Assembly (NCBI RefSeq): GCF_000377205.1
Contig: NZ_KB897911.1
Location: 1-64,000, forward strand
DNA length: 64,000 bases
Direction: 5' to 3'
From: Thioalkalivibrio sp. ALJ3
GTDB taxonomy: Bacteria > Pseudomonadota > Gammaproteobacteria > Ectothiorhodospirales > Ectothiorhodospiraceae
Numbering within the stretch: the stretch's first letter is position 1; each line of letters starts with the position of its first letter. Both the position numbers and the translations under genes were made by a program. Positions 1-12,859 of the stretch are shown piece after piece. The notes below the pieces were generated by a model. It was not told where the DNA came from, did no database searches, and saw only the letters and a list, made by a program, of their open reading frames with translations.

Positions 1-209
1 GTGCGCGCGCCCGTTTTTGATCAACAACGGGCGGCCGAGCCCCTGCTTTCGATGGCTTGTGGGGTTGGTGCCCCCTGTTCCCCGATCCTGCGTTGCGCCC
101 CGAATCCATCAAGAACGGGCGGGTAGAACCACTACCCGCTGCACGACGCGCCTTGTCTCGGAAAACAGGGGGCACCAACGCGGACGTGCGATTAAATCAG
201 CGTCTCCCT
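1..209 (-). repeat. MITE-like element, copy 1 (cut by window edge)
   Basis: This non-coding stretch is the reverse complement of the elements at 34265-34578 and 35749-36031. It shares their end (AGCGTCTCCCT here, AGCGTTTCCCT in copy 3) and internal blocks such as GTTGGTGCCCC and the GATCCTGCGTTGCGCC segment. Only one terminal inverted repeat, about 179-209, lies in the window; the other end is beyond base 1. The tip touches the rsmE stop codon: TAG on the minus strand uses one flanking base and two element bases. No open frame looks real, so if mobile it would need a transposase supplied from elsewhere. Confidence 0.8.
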
Positions 210-966
210 AGGTGAGGGCGGTCCCGCTGTCGAGATCCCCGAGTTTCCATTGCACCAGGGTCAGAAGGCTGATGGCCGCCGTCTCCGTGCGCAGGGTGCG
301 GGGGCCGATGGCGACTGGTTGAAAACCCGCCTTGAGCGTGTCGTGGCGTTCATCGTTTGTCAGCCCTCCTTCCGGCCCGATCAGTATCCGAACGGCATGT
401 GGCGGGGTGGCCTCGTCCAGGATTCTGGACAGTGGTCGCCCCTGTTCGTCGGCGACCAGGTCTAGCGTGGGTGAAGTGGTACTCAGCGCCTCGTTCAACT
501 CGGCAGGTGGGGCCAGAAAGGGCAACTCGTTGCGGCCGCACTGTTCGGCTGCGGCTTGGATGATCCCGGCCCAGTGGGCGTGGCGCTTCTCCAGCCCCCT
601 GTGGGCGGCGGCCGAGCGGCTGCGTTCGCAGAGCACTGGCCGGATCACGCTGACACCCAGCTCTACCGCCTTTTGTACGGCCAGGTCCATATGGTCTCCG
701 CGGGCAATGCCTTGGAGCAGTTCAATGGGGCGTGCGGGTGTGGTGGGGGCGGCGGCGCGGTCACCCAGATGCAAGGTGCCGGACCGACGTCCGGTGATCT
801 CCAGGCGGGCGTGGAATTCGTTGCCCTGGCCGTCGAACACCCGGCAGGCGGTACCGTTTTTCAGACGCAGGACGTTGGTGGCGTAGTGCAGCCGGTCCTG
901 CGACGCGGAAATGGACTGCCCCGCGGCCAGATCCGTGTCGGTGATCAGCAGCCGGGGGCAGCGCAT
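208..966 (-). CDS. rsmE: 16S rRNA (uracil-1498-N3)-methyltransferase RsmE
   Basis: It methylates N3 of U1498 in 16S rRNA, using SAM on assembled 30S subunits. The 252 residues match the family length. Family motifs are visible: KAVELGV (99-105), EQCGR (141-145), the SAM-site knot IGPEGGL (196-202) and LRTETA (225-230), typical of SPOUT enzymes. It starts 6 bases after the metF stop and is the last gene of the metK-ahcY-metF run, whose product SAM it consumes. Its last residues (DSGTALT) extend past the usual end, and its stop codon is partly formed by the tip of the adjacent repeat, so the tail was probably altered by that insertion. Confidence 0.95.
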   Translation of the reverse strand: MRCPRLLITDTDLAAGQSISASQDRLHYATNVLRLKNGTACRVFDGQGNEFHARLEITGRRSGTLHLGDRAAAPTTPARPIELLQGIARGDHMDLAVQKAVELGVSVIRPVLCERSRSAAAHRGLEKRHAHWAGIIQAAAEQCGRNELPFLAPPAELNEALSTTSPTLDLVADEQGRPLSRILDEATPPHAVRILIGPEGGLTNDERHDTLKAGFQPVAIGPRTLRTETAAISLLTLVQWKLGDLDSGTALT

Positions 967-972
967 CGGGCG

Positions 973-1827
973 TTACCGACGGTTGTCCAGGTCCAGATTC
1001 TTCCAGATGGTCTCGGTCGGACCGGCCTGGTTCATCGAGTAGAAGTGGATGCCCGGGGCACCTTTCTCGAGCACGTCGTCGGTCAGGCGCGTGGCGATCT
1101 CGATCCCGAATTTGCGGATCGACTCCTTGTCGTCGCCATAGGCCTCCATGCGCTTGCGGATGTAGCGCGGGATTTCGGCGCCGCACATCTCGGAGAAGCG
1201 CACGATCTGGGTGTAGTTGGTGATCGGCATGATCCCGACAATGATCGGGATGGTGATGCCCATCTTCTCCACCCGTTCCATGAAGGCTTCGTAGGCGTCC
1301 ACGTTGTAGAAGTACTGGGTGATTGCGGCATCGGCGCCGGCATCCACCTTGGTCTTGAAGTTTTCCAGATCCTTCTCGGCATTCGGGGCCTGCGGATGGA
1401 ATTCCGGATAGGCTGCGACCTCGATCTTGAACTGGTCGCCGAACTCGGCGCGCACGAACTCGACGAGTTCGGAGGCGTAACGGAAATCACCGCCGGAGTT
1501 CTTGGTGCCGGACGGCAGGTCGCCGCGCAGCGCGACGATGCGCTTGACCCCGATGTCACGGTAGGTCGCCAGCAGGTCATACAGCTCGCCTCGGGTAGAG
1601 GAGATGCAGGAGACATGCGGGGCGGCCGGGATGCCGTCCTTGTCGATGATGTCCCTGACCGTTTCCAGGGTGCGGTCGCGGGTGGAGCCGCCGGCACCAA
1701 AGGTGACGGAATAGAACTCGGGTTTCAGGGTGCCCAGGCGCTTGCGGGCCTTGGCCAGACGCTCGGCCCCGGCCTCGTCCTTGGGCGGGAAGAATTCAAC
1801 GCTGAACACGCGTTTTTGGTCAGACAT
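973..1827 (-). CDS. metF: Methylenetetrahydrofolate reductase MetF
   Basis: It reduces 5,10-methylene-THF to 5-methyl-THF with FAD, feeding methionine synthesis. The 284 residues form the bacterial single-domain barrel. EFFPPK (11-16), FGAGGS (43-48), LRGDLP (100-105) and TQYFYN (170-175) are the family signatures, including the catalytic Glu and the Asp/Gln folate contacts. A strong ribosome site (GGAGG) precedes the ATG. The gene follows ahcY after 95 bases that contain a terminator-like hairpin, so it may be expressed below ahcY. Together with metK and ahcY it supplies and recycles the methyl group. Confidence 0.96.
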   Translation of the reverse strand: MSDQKRVFSVEFFPPKDEAGAERLAKARKRLGTLKPEFYSVTFGAGGSTRDRTLETVRDIIDKDGIPAAPHVSCISSTRGELYDLLATYRDIGVKRIVALRGDLPSGTKNSGGDFRYASELVEFVRAEFGDQFKIEVAAYPEFHPQAPNAEKDLENFKTKVDAGADAAITQYFYNVDAYEAFMERVEKMGITIPIIVGIMPITNYTQIVRFSEMCGAEIPRYIRKRMEAYGDDKESIRKFGIEIATRLTDDVLEKGAPGIHFYSMNQAGPTETIWKNLDLDNRR

Positions 1828-1842
1828 GTTTGTCCTCCAGAC

Positions 1843-1878
1843 AAAAAGAAGGCGGACCGCACGAACATGCGGCCCGCC
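1843..1878 (-). terminator. Terminator-like hairpin between ahcY and metF
   Basis: On the minus strand an 11-bp stem (GGCGGGCCGCA pairing with TGCGGTCCGCC, one G-T wobble) has a 6-base loop and is followed by TTCTTTTTG. This is a classic intrinsic terminator. It lies inside the run of same-strand genes, and the metF ribosome site begins just after the T-run. It could end most ahcY transcripts or lower metF output. Confidence 0.8.
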
Positions 1879-1922
1879 CCGGCGTTCACATTAACAACGA
1901 ATTGAAATGTGAGGCTGGCCGA

Positions 1923-3335
1923 TCAGTAGCGGTAGTGTTCCGGCTTGAACGGGCCATCCACCGGCAGACCCAGGTACTTGGCCTGATCGTCGGTCAGACG
2001 GGTCAGGTTGGCACCCAGCTTCTTCAGGTGCAGCTGAGCGACCTTCTCGTCCAGGTGCTTCGGCAGCACGTAGACGTTCTTGTCGTACTGGTCACCCTTG
2101 GTCCACAGCTCGATCTGAGCCAGGGTCTGGTTGGTGAAGGAGTTGGACATCACGAAGCTCGGATGACCGGTGCCGCAGCCCAGGTTCACCAGGCGGCCTT
2201 CGGCCAGCATGATGATCCGGTTGCCGTTCGGCAGGATGATGTGGTCAACCTGCGGCTTGATGTTTTCCCACTCGTACTTGCGCATCGCGGCCACGGCGAT
2301 CTCGGAGTCGAAGTGACCGATGTTGCAGACGATGGCCTGGTCCTTCATGCGGGTCATGTGATCTTCGGTGATCACGTCCTTGTTACCGGTGGCGGTAACG
2401 AAGATCTCGGCCTTGTCGGCGGCCTCGTCCATCGTGACCACGCGGAAGCCTTCCATCGAGGCCTGCAGGGCGCAGATCGGGTCGATCTCGGTGATCCACA
2501 CGGTGGCGCCGAGGCCGGCCAGCGACTGGGCGGCACCCTTGCCGACGTCGCCATAGCCGGCGACCACGGCGATCTTGCCCGCGATCATCACGTCGGTGGC
2601 GCGCTTGATGGAGTCCACGGTGGACTCGCGGCAGCCGTACAGGTTGTCGAACTTGGACTTGGTGACCGAGTCGTTGACGTTGATCGCCGGGAAGGCCAGT
2701 TCGCCGTCCTTCGCCATCTGGTACAGGCGATGGACACCGGTGGTGGTCTCTTCGGTCACACCCTGGATCTTGGCGAGCTGTTCGGAGTACCAGTTCGGCT
2801 GCTTGGCCAGACGATCCTTGATCGAGGCAAACAGGGCGACTTCTTCTTCGTTCTCCGGGTTGGAGATGACGGACTGGTCCTTCTCGGCCTTGGCGCCGAT
2901 GTGCAGCAGCAGCGTGGCGTCACCGCCGTCGTCCAGGATCATGTTGGCACCGCCGTCGAATTCGAAGATGCGGTGGCAGTAGTCCCAGTACTCTTCCAGG
3001 GTCTCGCCCTTCACGGCGAAGACCGGGGTGCCGTTGTCGGCGATCGCGGCCGCGGCGTGGTCCTGGGTGGAGTAGATGTTGCAGGAGGCCCAGCGCACGT
3101 CCGCGCCCAGGGCTTCCAGGGTCTGGATCAGAACCGCGGTCTGGATGGTCATGTGCAGGGAGCCGGCAATCTTCGCGCCCTTCAGCGGCTTGGAGGCCGC
3201 GAATTCTTCACGCGTCTGAATCAGGCCGGGCATCTCGGTCTCGGCGATCGCAATTTCCTTGCGACCGAACTCGGCGAGATTGATGTCTTTAACGACGTAG
3301 TCGTTGGTCTTCTTAGCATCCATCACAGCATTCAT
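1923..3335 (-). CDS. ahcY: S-adenosylhomocysteine hydrolase
   Basis: This NAD-dependent enzyme splits SAH into adenosine and homocysteine, relieving product inhibition of methyltransferases. The 470 residues include the NAD-binding segment [11 protein letters not shown], the catalytic-region block [10 protein letters not shown] and the conserved C-terminal ending KPEHYRY. The start has a good ribosome site (AGGAGA); a second ATG four codons in is possible. An SAH riboswitch lies directly upstream, so expression should rise when SAH builds up. Neighbours metK and metF complete the SAM cycle. Confidence 0.98.
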   Translation of the reverse strand: MNAVMDAKKTNDYVVKDINLAEFGRKEIAIAETEMPGLIQTREEFAASKPLKGAKIAGSLHMTIQTAVLIQTLEALGADVRWASCNIYSTQDHAAAAIADNGTPVFAVKGETLEEYWDYCHRIFEFDGGANMILDDGGDATLLLHIGAKAEKDQSVISNPENEEEVALFASIKDRLAKQPNWYSEQLAKIQGVTEETTTGVHRLYQMAKDGELAFPAINVNDSVTKSKFDNLYGCRESTVDSIKRATDVMIAGKIAVVAGYGDVGKGAAQSLAGLGATVWITEIDPICALQASMEGFRVVTMDEAADKAEIFVTATGNKDVITEDHMTRMKDQAIVCNIGHFDSEIAVAAMRKYEWENIKPQVDHIILPNGNRIIMLAEGRLVNLGCGTGHPSFVMSNSFTNQTLAQIELWTKGDQYDKNVYVLPKHLDEKVAQLHLKKLGANLTRLTDDQAKYLGLPVDGPFKPEHYRY

Positions 3336-3356
3336 GGATAACTTCTCCTATGGTCT

Positions 3357-3437
3357 GGATGAGCGCCGTATTCAAGTTTCAAGGGACATCCGGCTGAGCC
3401 TGACGGTAAACCGCTGCAGCGCTCCTCAGCCGGATGG
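3357..3437 (-). promoter_or_regulatory. SAH riboswitch (ahcY leader)
   Basis: On the minus strand the RNA reads CATCCGGCTGAGGAGCGCTG, then a short hairpin, then CAGGCTCAGCCGGATG, and finally ACGGCGCTCATCC. These are the signature blocks of the SAH riboswitch: the P1 arms CATCCGGCTGAG and CTCAGCCGGATG, the GAGGAGCGCTGC core, CAGGCTC, and the 3' GCGCTCA that pairs back to GAGCGC as a pseudoknot. It sits 21 bases before the ahcY start and 19 bases after the metK stop. In known members SAH binding turns expression on. Confidence 0.95.
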
Positions 3438-3465
3438 GTGTTTCGCTTACCAAATATGGGTCTGT

Positions 3466-4638
<1,173 letters not shown>

Positions 4639-4653
4639 TAGGCGTTCCTTTGT

Positions 4654-4688
4654 GGGTCGTTTCGATTTAGTTTTGCGCAAAACGACCC
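4654..4688 (-). promoter_or_regulatory. Inverted repeat in the metK leader
   Basis: A perfect 9-bp inverted repeat (GGGTCGTTT ... AAACGACCC) encloses 17 bases that include the palindrome TTTTGCGCAAAA. It lies 16 bases before the metK ATG, immediately upstream of the ribosome site. It could be a 5'-UTR stem-loop or an operator for a dimeric regulator. No known SAM riboswitch core was recognised. Confidence 0.55.
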
Positions 4689-4690
4689 GT

Positions 4691-4720
4691 ACTGTAACGC
4701 AACTCGCCGAGATTTTCTAA
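4691..4720 (-). promoter_or_regulatory. Possible metK promoter
   Basis: On the minus strand TTAGAA and TACAGT are separated by 18 bases; each matches the sigma-70 hexamers at four of six positions. If used, transcription would begin at the leader hairpin at 4654-4688. This is a weak pattern match only. Confidence 0.3.
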
Positions 4721-4996
4721 GCCCCCTCCCGGTGTTTTTGGGGCCCTGGGACGTGCGAATGAGCTCGAGACCGCGTTCTGGCGCGCCCTGGCGCCGACTT
4801 GCCCCGATCGCGGAAAGTGGCCAAAATGCATCGCCTTTGCTGGGGCTGCTCGGACCGTTCCGTGTCTTTGAGCGCCGGCAGGATCTGAGTGCCCTCGATC
4901 GGTCGACCTGTCCGGGTCTGGCCGCCGCTGGCGCCCCGCGCCGCTGATCGCCGCCAGCCGAACCCAAACACTATTTCGAAAGAGCAGGAGTTCAGC

Positions 4997-8046
<3,050 letters not shown>

Positions 8047-8117
8047 GGTCTGACGGTCGGGTCCCGACGGGCCCGGCCGTTTTCCCTGTCCCGGATTTTC
8101 CGGGGTCCAGAGGCCTG

Positions 8118-8156
8118 GGGCGAGCCTCGCACGGGGCTCGCCCGAAGCCTTTTTTC
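8118..8156 (+). terminator. Hairpin with T-run between gap and pgk
   Basis: A perfect 9-bp stem, GGGCGAGCC/GGCTCGCCC, with an 8-base loop is followed by GAAGCC and a run of seven T. The six bases between stem and T-run make it less than ideal. Because same-strand pgk follows 27 bases later, it may be a partial terminator or a processing site that sets the gap:pgk ratio. Confidence 0.6.
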
Positions 8157-8182
8157 TCAACCGAATTTCGAGAGGTACTCCC

Positions 8183-9361
8183 ATGTCTGTCATCAAGATG
8201 ACCGATCTCGACCTGAACGGCCGCCGTGTGCTGGTGCGCCAGGACCTGAACGTGCCGGTGAAGGGCGGCAAGGTCACCTCCGACGCCCGCATTCGCGCGA
8301 GCCTCGAGACCGTGCAGAAGGCGCTGGACGGTGGTGCTGCGGTGATGCTGATGTCGCACCTGGGTCGCCCGACCGAGGGCGAGTTTTCCGAGGAGGATTC
8401 CCTGGCCCCGGTCGCCGAGCACATGGCCGGTCTGCTGGGCCGCGAAGTGCGCCTGGTGCGGGATTACCTCGACGGTGTGGACGCTAAGCCGGGTGAGGTC
8501 ATCCTGCTCGAAAATGTCCGCTTCAATGCGGGCGAGAAGAAGGACGACGAGGCGCTGGCGAAGAAGTATGCGGCCCTGTGCGACGTGTTCGTGATGGATG
8601 CCTTCGGTACGGCCCACCGCGCCCAGGCCTCGACCCATGGCGTGGCGAAGTTTGCCCCGCAGGCCTGCGCCGGCCCGCTGCTGGCCAAGGAACTCGAGGC
8701 TTTGGGCAAGGCGCTTGAGACCCCGAAGCGTCCGCTGGTGGCCATCGTGGGCGGCTCCAAGGTCTCGACCAAGCTGACGGTGCTGGAGTCGCTGTCCAGT
8801 GTGGTCGACCAGCTGATCGTCGGTGGCGGCATCGCCAACACCTTCATCGCGGCCCAGGGCCACGGTGTCGGCAAGTCGCTGTACGAGGCCGATCTGGTCG
8901 ACGAGTCCAAGCGCCTGATGGAGGCGGCCCGCGCCAAGGGCGGCGAGATCCCGGTGCCGACCGACGTGACCGTGGGCAAGGAATTCTCCGAGTCCACCCC
9001 GGCCGAGACCAAGTCTGTCGATGCCGTGGCCGATGACGACATGATTTTCGACGTTGGCCCCGAGACCGCGGCGACCTATGCCGAGGCCCTGCGCAACGCC
9101 GGTACGATCGTCTGGAACGGCCCGGTCGGCGTGTTCGAATTCGACCAGTTCGCCGCCGGTACCAAGGCCCTGGGCGAGGCCATCGCCGAGAGCAATGCGT
9201 TCTCCATCGCCGGCGGTGGTGACACCCTGGCCGCGATCGACAAGTACAACCTGGCCGATCGCATCAGCTATATCTCCACCGGTGGAGGCGCCTTCCTCGA
9301 GTTCCTGGAAGGCAAGACCCTGCCGGCCGTCGCCATCCTGGAAGAGCGCGCCCGCGGCTGA
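8183..9361 (+). CDS. pgk: Phosphoglycerate kinase
   Basis: It transfers phosphate between 1,3-bisphosphoglycerate and ADP. The 392 residues are the usual bacterial length. The N-terminal substrate domain has [10 protein letters not shown] and SHLGRPTEG; the nucleotide domain has [18 protein letters not shown] and the C-terminal GGGDTLAAI. The start follows GAGAGGT. It is the third gene of the carbon run, between gap and pyk. Confidence 0.97.
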   Translation: MSVIKMTDLDLNGRRVLVRQDLNVPVKGGKVTSDARIRASLETVQKALDGGAAVMLMSHLGRPTEGEFSEEDSLAPVAEHMAGLLGREVRLVRDYLDGVDAKPGEVILLENVRFNAGEKKDDEALAKKYAALCDVFVMDAFGTAHRAQASTHGVAKFAPQACAGPLLAKELEALGKALETPKRPLVAIVGGSKVSTKLTVLESLSSVVDQLIVGGGIANTFIAAQGHGVGKSLYEADLVDESKRLMEAARAKGGEIPVPTDVTVGKEFSESTPAETKSVDAVADDDMIFDVGPETAATYAEALRNAGTIVWNGPVGVFEFDQFAAGTKALGEAIAESNAFSIAGGGDTLAAIDKYNLADRISYISTGGGAFLEFLEGKTLPAVAILEERARG

Positions 9362-9399
9362 TGCCTCGGCGCGCTCTCCGCTGACGGAGAACGACGCGG

Positions 9400-10830
9400 A
9401 TGAGACGCACCAAGATCGTGGCCACTCTCGGGCCGGCCACGGATACCGACGAGGCCATGGAGGCCATCATCCGGGCCGGCGTGGACGTCGTCCGGTTGAA
9501 CTTCTCGCATGGTGACCCGGACGACCATCGTGCCCGTCTCAAGCGCCTGCGCGCCGCGGCCGACCGCGCCGGTCGCTGTGTCGGTGTCCTTGGCGACCTC
9601 CAGGGTCCGAAGATCCGTATCGACCGATTCAGTGAAGGCAGGGTCCATTTGCAGGAGGGCGCGTCATTCGCGCTGGACGCGGATCTTGACCGCGACGCGG
9701 GCGATGCGACCCAGGTCGGCCTGACCTACAAGGAGCTGCCGCAGGACGTCCGTCCCGACGACATCCTGTTGCTGGATGACGGGCGCATCGTGCTCAAGGT
9801 CGGCGCCGTGAACGGCGGTCGCATCGAGACGACCGTCGTCGTAGGGGGGGAGCTGTCCAACAACAAGGGCATCAACCGCCAGGGTGGCGGCCTGTCCGCC
9901 CCCGCGATCACCGACAAGGACCGGGATGATATCCGTCTGGCGGCCGAGCTGCAGGTGGATTACCTGGCGGTTTCCTTCCCGCGCTCCGCCCAGGATCTGC
10001 ATCTGGCACGCAGCCTGCTGAAGGATGCCGGCTGGGAGGCCGGTGTCTGCGCGAAGATCGAGCGCTCCGAGGCCCTGGAGGTGATCGACGAGATCATCGC
10101 GGCCTCGGAGGTGATCATGATCGCGCGCGGGGACCTGGGCGTGGAGATTGGCGACGCCGAGCTGCCCGGGGTGCAGAAGACCCTGATCTCGCGGGCGCGT
10201 ACCCTCAATCGTCTGGTGATTACGGCCACCCAGATGATGGAGACCATGATCCAGAACCCGATCCCGACGCGTGCCGAGGTCTTCGATGTGGCCAACGCGG
10301 TGCTCGACGGGACGGACGCGGTGATGCTCTCCGGCGAGACCGCGACGGGTCGCTATCCGGCGCGGGTGGTCGAGAGCATGGACCGGATCTGCGAGGCCGC
10401 CGAGCGCCAGCGCGCCGCTCGCCAGTCGGATCACCGCATGGATTCGACCTTCGGTCGCGTGGACGAGGCCATCGCAATGGCCACGATGTACACGGCGAAC
10501 CACCTCGACGTGGCGGCCATTGCCGCGCTGACCGAATCCGGTTCCACGGCCCTGTGGATGTCGCGCATCAGCTCCGGCATCCCGATCTATGCGCTGACTC
10601 AACATGAGTCCACCAGCCGCCGCATGACACTCTATCGAGGGGTGTATCCCGTGATCCTGGAACCGATTCCCGAAAGCCACGAGAGCCTGAACCGTGAGGC
10701 GGTCAACTTGCTCCAGGCCGAGGGCGTCGTGCAGGATGGCGGGCTGGTTATCATTACCAAGGGCGATTTGCAGGGCGAACATGGTGGTACGAACGCCATG
10801 AAGATCGTGCGCGTTGGCGATGAGTTGTGA
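9400..10830 (+). CDS. pyk: Pyruvate kinase
   Basis: It makes pyruvate and ATP from phosphoenolpyruvate. The 476 residues open with MRRTKIVATLGPATD and contain the active-site block ICAKIERSEAL-like KIERSEALEVID, the metal-site MIARGDLGVEIG, and ITATQMMETM. The C-terminal domain (from about 350) carries the usual allosteric fold. It starts 38 bases after pgk and precedes fba by 69 bases. Its placement among Calvin-type genes is common in autotrophic gammaproteobacteria. Confidence 0.96.
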   Translation: MRRTKIVATLGPATDTDEAMEAIIRAGVDVVRLNFSHGDPDDHRARLKRLRAAADRAGRCVGVLGDLQGPKIRIDRFSEGRVHLQEGASFALDADLDRDAGDATQVGLTYKELPQDVRPDDILLLDDGRIVLKVGAVNGGRIETTVVVGGELSNNKGINRQGGGLSAPAITDKDRDDIRLAAELQVDYLAVSFPRSAQDLHLARSLLKDAGWEAGVCAKIERSEALEVIDEIIAASEVIMIARGDLGVEIGDAELPGVQKTLISRARTLNRLVITATQMMETMIQNPIPTRAEVFDVANAVLDGTDAVMLSGETATGRYPARVVESMDRICEAAERQRAARQSDHRMDSTFGRVDEAIAMATMYTANHLDVAAIAALTESGSTALWMSRISSGIPIYALTQHESTSRRMTLYRGVYPVILEPIPESHESLNREAVNLLQAEGVVQDGGLVIITKGDLQGEHGGTNAMKIVRVGDEL

Positions 10831-10899
10831 GCACGCGCCGCCCCCTGGCAATACCAAGATTTTTCACTACGTCAGTCCGATCCCGTTAAGGAGGAACCC

Positions 10900-11964
10900 A
10901 TGGCACTGATCTCCCTTCGCCAACTGCTGGACCATGCCGCCGAGCATGGCTACGGCATGCCGGCCTACAACGCGAACAACATGGAACAGATCCATTCGAT
11001 CATGGAGGCGGCCGCCGAGGTCGACTCTCCGGTGATCATTCAGGCCTCCGCCGGTGCGCGCAAGTACGCCGGCGAGCCCTTCCTGCGTCGCATGATCGAG
11101 GCCGCCGCCGAGCAGTACCCGGACATCCCGATTGTCCTGCACCAGGACCACGGCGCCGAGCCGGCGGTCTGCCTGCGCTCGATCCAGTCAGGCTTCACCT
11201 CGGTGATGATGGACGGCTCCCTGATGCCCGACATGAAGACCCCGGCCAGCTACGACTACAACCGCGACGTGACCGCCAAGGTTTCCGAAATGGCGCACTC
11301 CTGCGGGGTGTCCGTGGAAGGTGAGCTGGGCTGCCTGGGTTCGCTGGAAACCGGTATGGCCGGCGAGGAAGATGGCTCCGGTGCCGAGGGCAAACTCTCC
11401 CACGACCAGCTGCTGACGGATCCGGACGAGGCCGCCGACTTTGTGAAGAACACCAAGTGCGACGCCCTGGCGATCGCCATTGGTACCTCTCACGGGGCCT
11501 ATAAGTTCACCCGTCCGCCGACCGGTGACATCCTGGCGATCGAGCGCATCAAGGAGATCCACAACCGTATCCCGGATACCCATCTGGTCATGCACGGTTC
11601 CTCCTCGGTGCCGCAGGAGTGGCTGGAGATCATCAACAAGTACGGCGGCGACATGGGCGAGACCTATGGCGTGCCGGTCGAAGAGATCCAGGAAGGCATC
11701 AAGCACGGCGTGCGCAAGGTCAACATCGACACCGACCTGCGCATGGCCTCCACCGGCGCGGTGCGCAAGTTCCTGGCGGAAAACCAGAAGGAATTCGATC
11801 CGCGCAAATTCCTGAAGGCCTCCACCGCGGCCATGAAGGACATCTGCAAGGCGCGTTACGAGGCCTTCGGCTGTGCCGGGATGGCGTCCAAGATCAAGCC
11901 GATCTCGCTGGACGACATGGTCGCCCGCTACAAGAGCGGCGAGCTGGATCCGAAGGTCAACTGA
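10900..11964 (+). CDS. fba: Fructose-bisphosphate aldolase, class II (Calvin-cycle type)
   Basis: This zinc-dependent aldolase joins or splits fructose 1,6-bisphosphate. The 354 residues match the CbbA/Fba subtype. VLHQDHG carries the first zinc His; [17 protein letters not shown] and VMHGSSSVP hold metal and substrate ligands, and [11 protein letters not shown] is the C-terminal signature. AAGGAGG is an excellent ribosome site. It ends the carbon run and is followed by a strong terminator. Confidence 0.96.
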   Translation: MALISLRQLLDHAAEHGYGMPAYNANNMEQIHSIMEAAAEVDSPVIIQASAGARKYAGEPFLRRMIEAAAEQYPDIPIVLHQDHGAEPAVCLRSIQSGFTSVMMDGSLMPDMKTPASYDYNRDVTAKVSEMAHSCGVSVEGELGCLGSLETGMAGEEDGSGAEGKLSHDQLLTDPDEAADFVKNTKCDALAIAIGTSHGAYKFTRPPTGDILAIERIKEIHNRIPDTHLVMHGSSSVPQEWLEIINKYGGDMGETYGVPVEEIQEGIKHGVRKVNIDTDLRMASTGAVRKFLAENQKEFDPRKFLKASTAAMKDICKARYEAFGCAGMASKIKPISLDDMVARYKSGELDPKVN

Positions 11965-11985
11965 TCTGCGGATCGCAGCACGGAA

Positions 11986-12010
11986 AAGGGGGCTTCGGCC
12001 CCCTTTTTTT
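11986..12010 (+). terminator. Intrinsic terminator after fba
   Basis: AAAAGGGGGC-TTCG-GCCCCCTTTTTTT is a tight GC stem with a UUCG tetraloop and a run of T. It closes the tkt-gap-pgk-pyk-fba transcription unit 22 bases past the fba stop. Confidence 0.92.
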
Positions 12011-12055
12011 ATGCGATGATGTCGCCATTTCCGAACTATCCGGAGCGTTCACCCA

Positions 12056-12859
12056 ATGCAGCGACTGATCCATCTTTGCCTGACCGCGCTGGTGGTGGCT
12101 GCGCTGTCCGCCACCGCCCACGCAAACCCGTTCAGCCGCGAGGTTGACCCACAGGACATCGTCGACCGGGCGAAGGTCACCCTGGAGCGTCTGGCCACAC
12201 ACCCTGAATACGAGCATCTCAAGGAAGACCTGCGCACCGCCCGCGGTGTCGTTATCTTCCCGCGTATCGCTCGTGGTGCCTTCCTCGTGGGCGGCTCCGG
12301 AGGCCTGGGTGTGTTCCTGGCCTGGGACGAGGACAAGGGCGACTATTCCCCGGTCGCCTTCTATTCCATGGGTTCCGTGAGCTTTGGTATGCAGTTCGGC
12401 GGTGATGCCGCCGAGGTGGTCATGGTGGCGCGTACCCAGGATGCGGTCGACTCGATGTTCGGTTCGGCCATCCGTCTGGGGGCCGATGCCTCGGTTGCGG
12501 CCGGACCGGTCGGGGCCGGGCGCGGGTCCACGCCGACCGCGGACTTCCTGTCCTATTCGCGCGCGCGAGGGGCCTATCTGGGCATGAGCTTCTCCGGTTC
12601 ACGCCTGACCGTGCGCGACGACTTCAACGACGCGTACTACGGCGAGTCGCAGCGGCCGGTACACATCATTGAGAGCCGGCGTGTGGATCATGCCGGGACG
12701 CGCGAGCTGCGCGATCTGCTGGTCTCGTTCCGACAGGCCGAGGACACTGCCGAGCCTGCCGCCGGGAATGGCGATATGCGCCCGGATCAAACCCTCGACG
12801 AGGTCCCCCCCGGCGAGGGCGGTATCCGCCGTGACGACTTCCAGGTCGAGAGCTTCTGA
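12056..12859 (+). CDS. Exported SYLF-domain (Ysc84-like) lipid-binding protein
   Basis: The 267-residue protein has an N-terminal signal peptide ending near SATAHA (about residue 23). The rest matches the SYLF/DUF500 fold: RTARGVVIFPRIARGAFLVG, GSGGLGVFLAW and a glycine-rich segment. SYLF proteins bind phosphoinositides or other lipids in eukaryotes; their bacterial role is unclear. It starts 46 bases after the fba terminator, so probably has its own promoter. Its last 73 bases overlap the end of bioD on the other strand. Confidence 0.85.
   Translation: MQRLIHLCLTALVVAALSATAHANPFSREVDPQDIVDRAKVTLERLATHPEYEHLKEDLRTARGVVIFPRIARGAFLVGGSGGLGVFLAWDEDKGDYSPVAFYSMGSVSFGMQFGGDAAEVVMVARTQDAVDSMFGSAIRLGADASVAAGPVGAGRGSTPTADFLSYSRARGAYLGMSFSGSRLTVRDDFNDAYYGESQRPVHIIESRRVDHAGTRELRDLLVSFRQAEDTAEPAAGNGDMRPDQTLDEVPPGEGGIRRDDFQVESF

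Larger units (their letters stand above)
4639..4996. other. Divergent metK/tkt intergenic region
   Basis: These 358 bases separate the divergent metK and tkt starts. The metK side holds a leader hairpin (4654-4688) and a possible promoter (4691-4720). The tkt side ends with AGAGCAGGAG, the tkt ribosome site. Short open frames here have no recognisable product and no start signals. I could not identify a CbbR or other regulator site with confidence. Confidence 0.5.

Noticed and set aside
556-1905. Long plus-strand open frame of 449 codons opposite rsmE and metF
   Set aside because: It is the antisense shadow of two clear genes; its product is rich in Gly, Val, His with no family match and no ribosome site.
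1830-3341. 503-codon plus-strand frame opposite ahcY
   Set aside because: Typical GC-rich third-position shadow of ahcY; composition and lack of motifs rule it out.
4639-4967. 109-codon minus-strand frame upstream of metK
   Set aside because: Basic, low-complexity product without motif; occupies the metK promoter and leader region.
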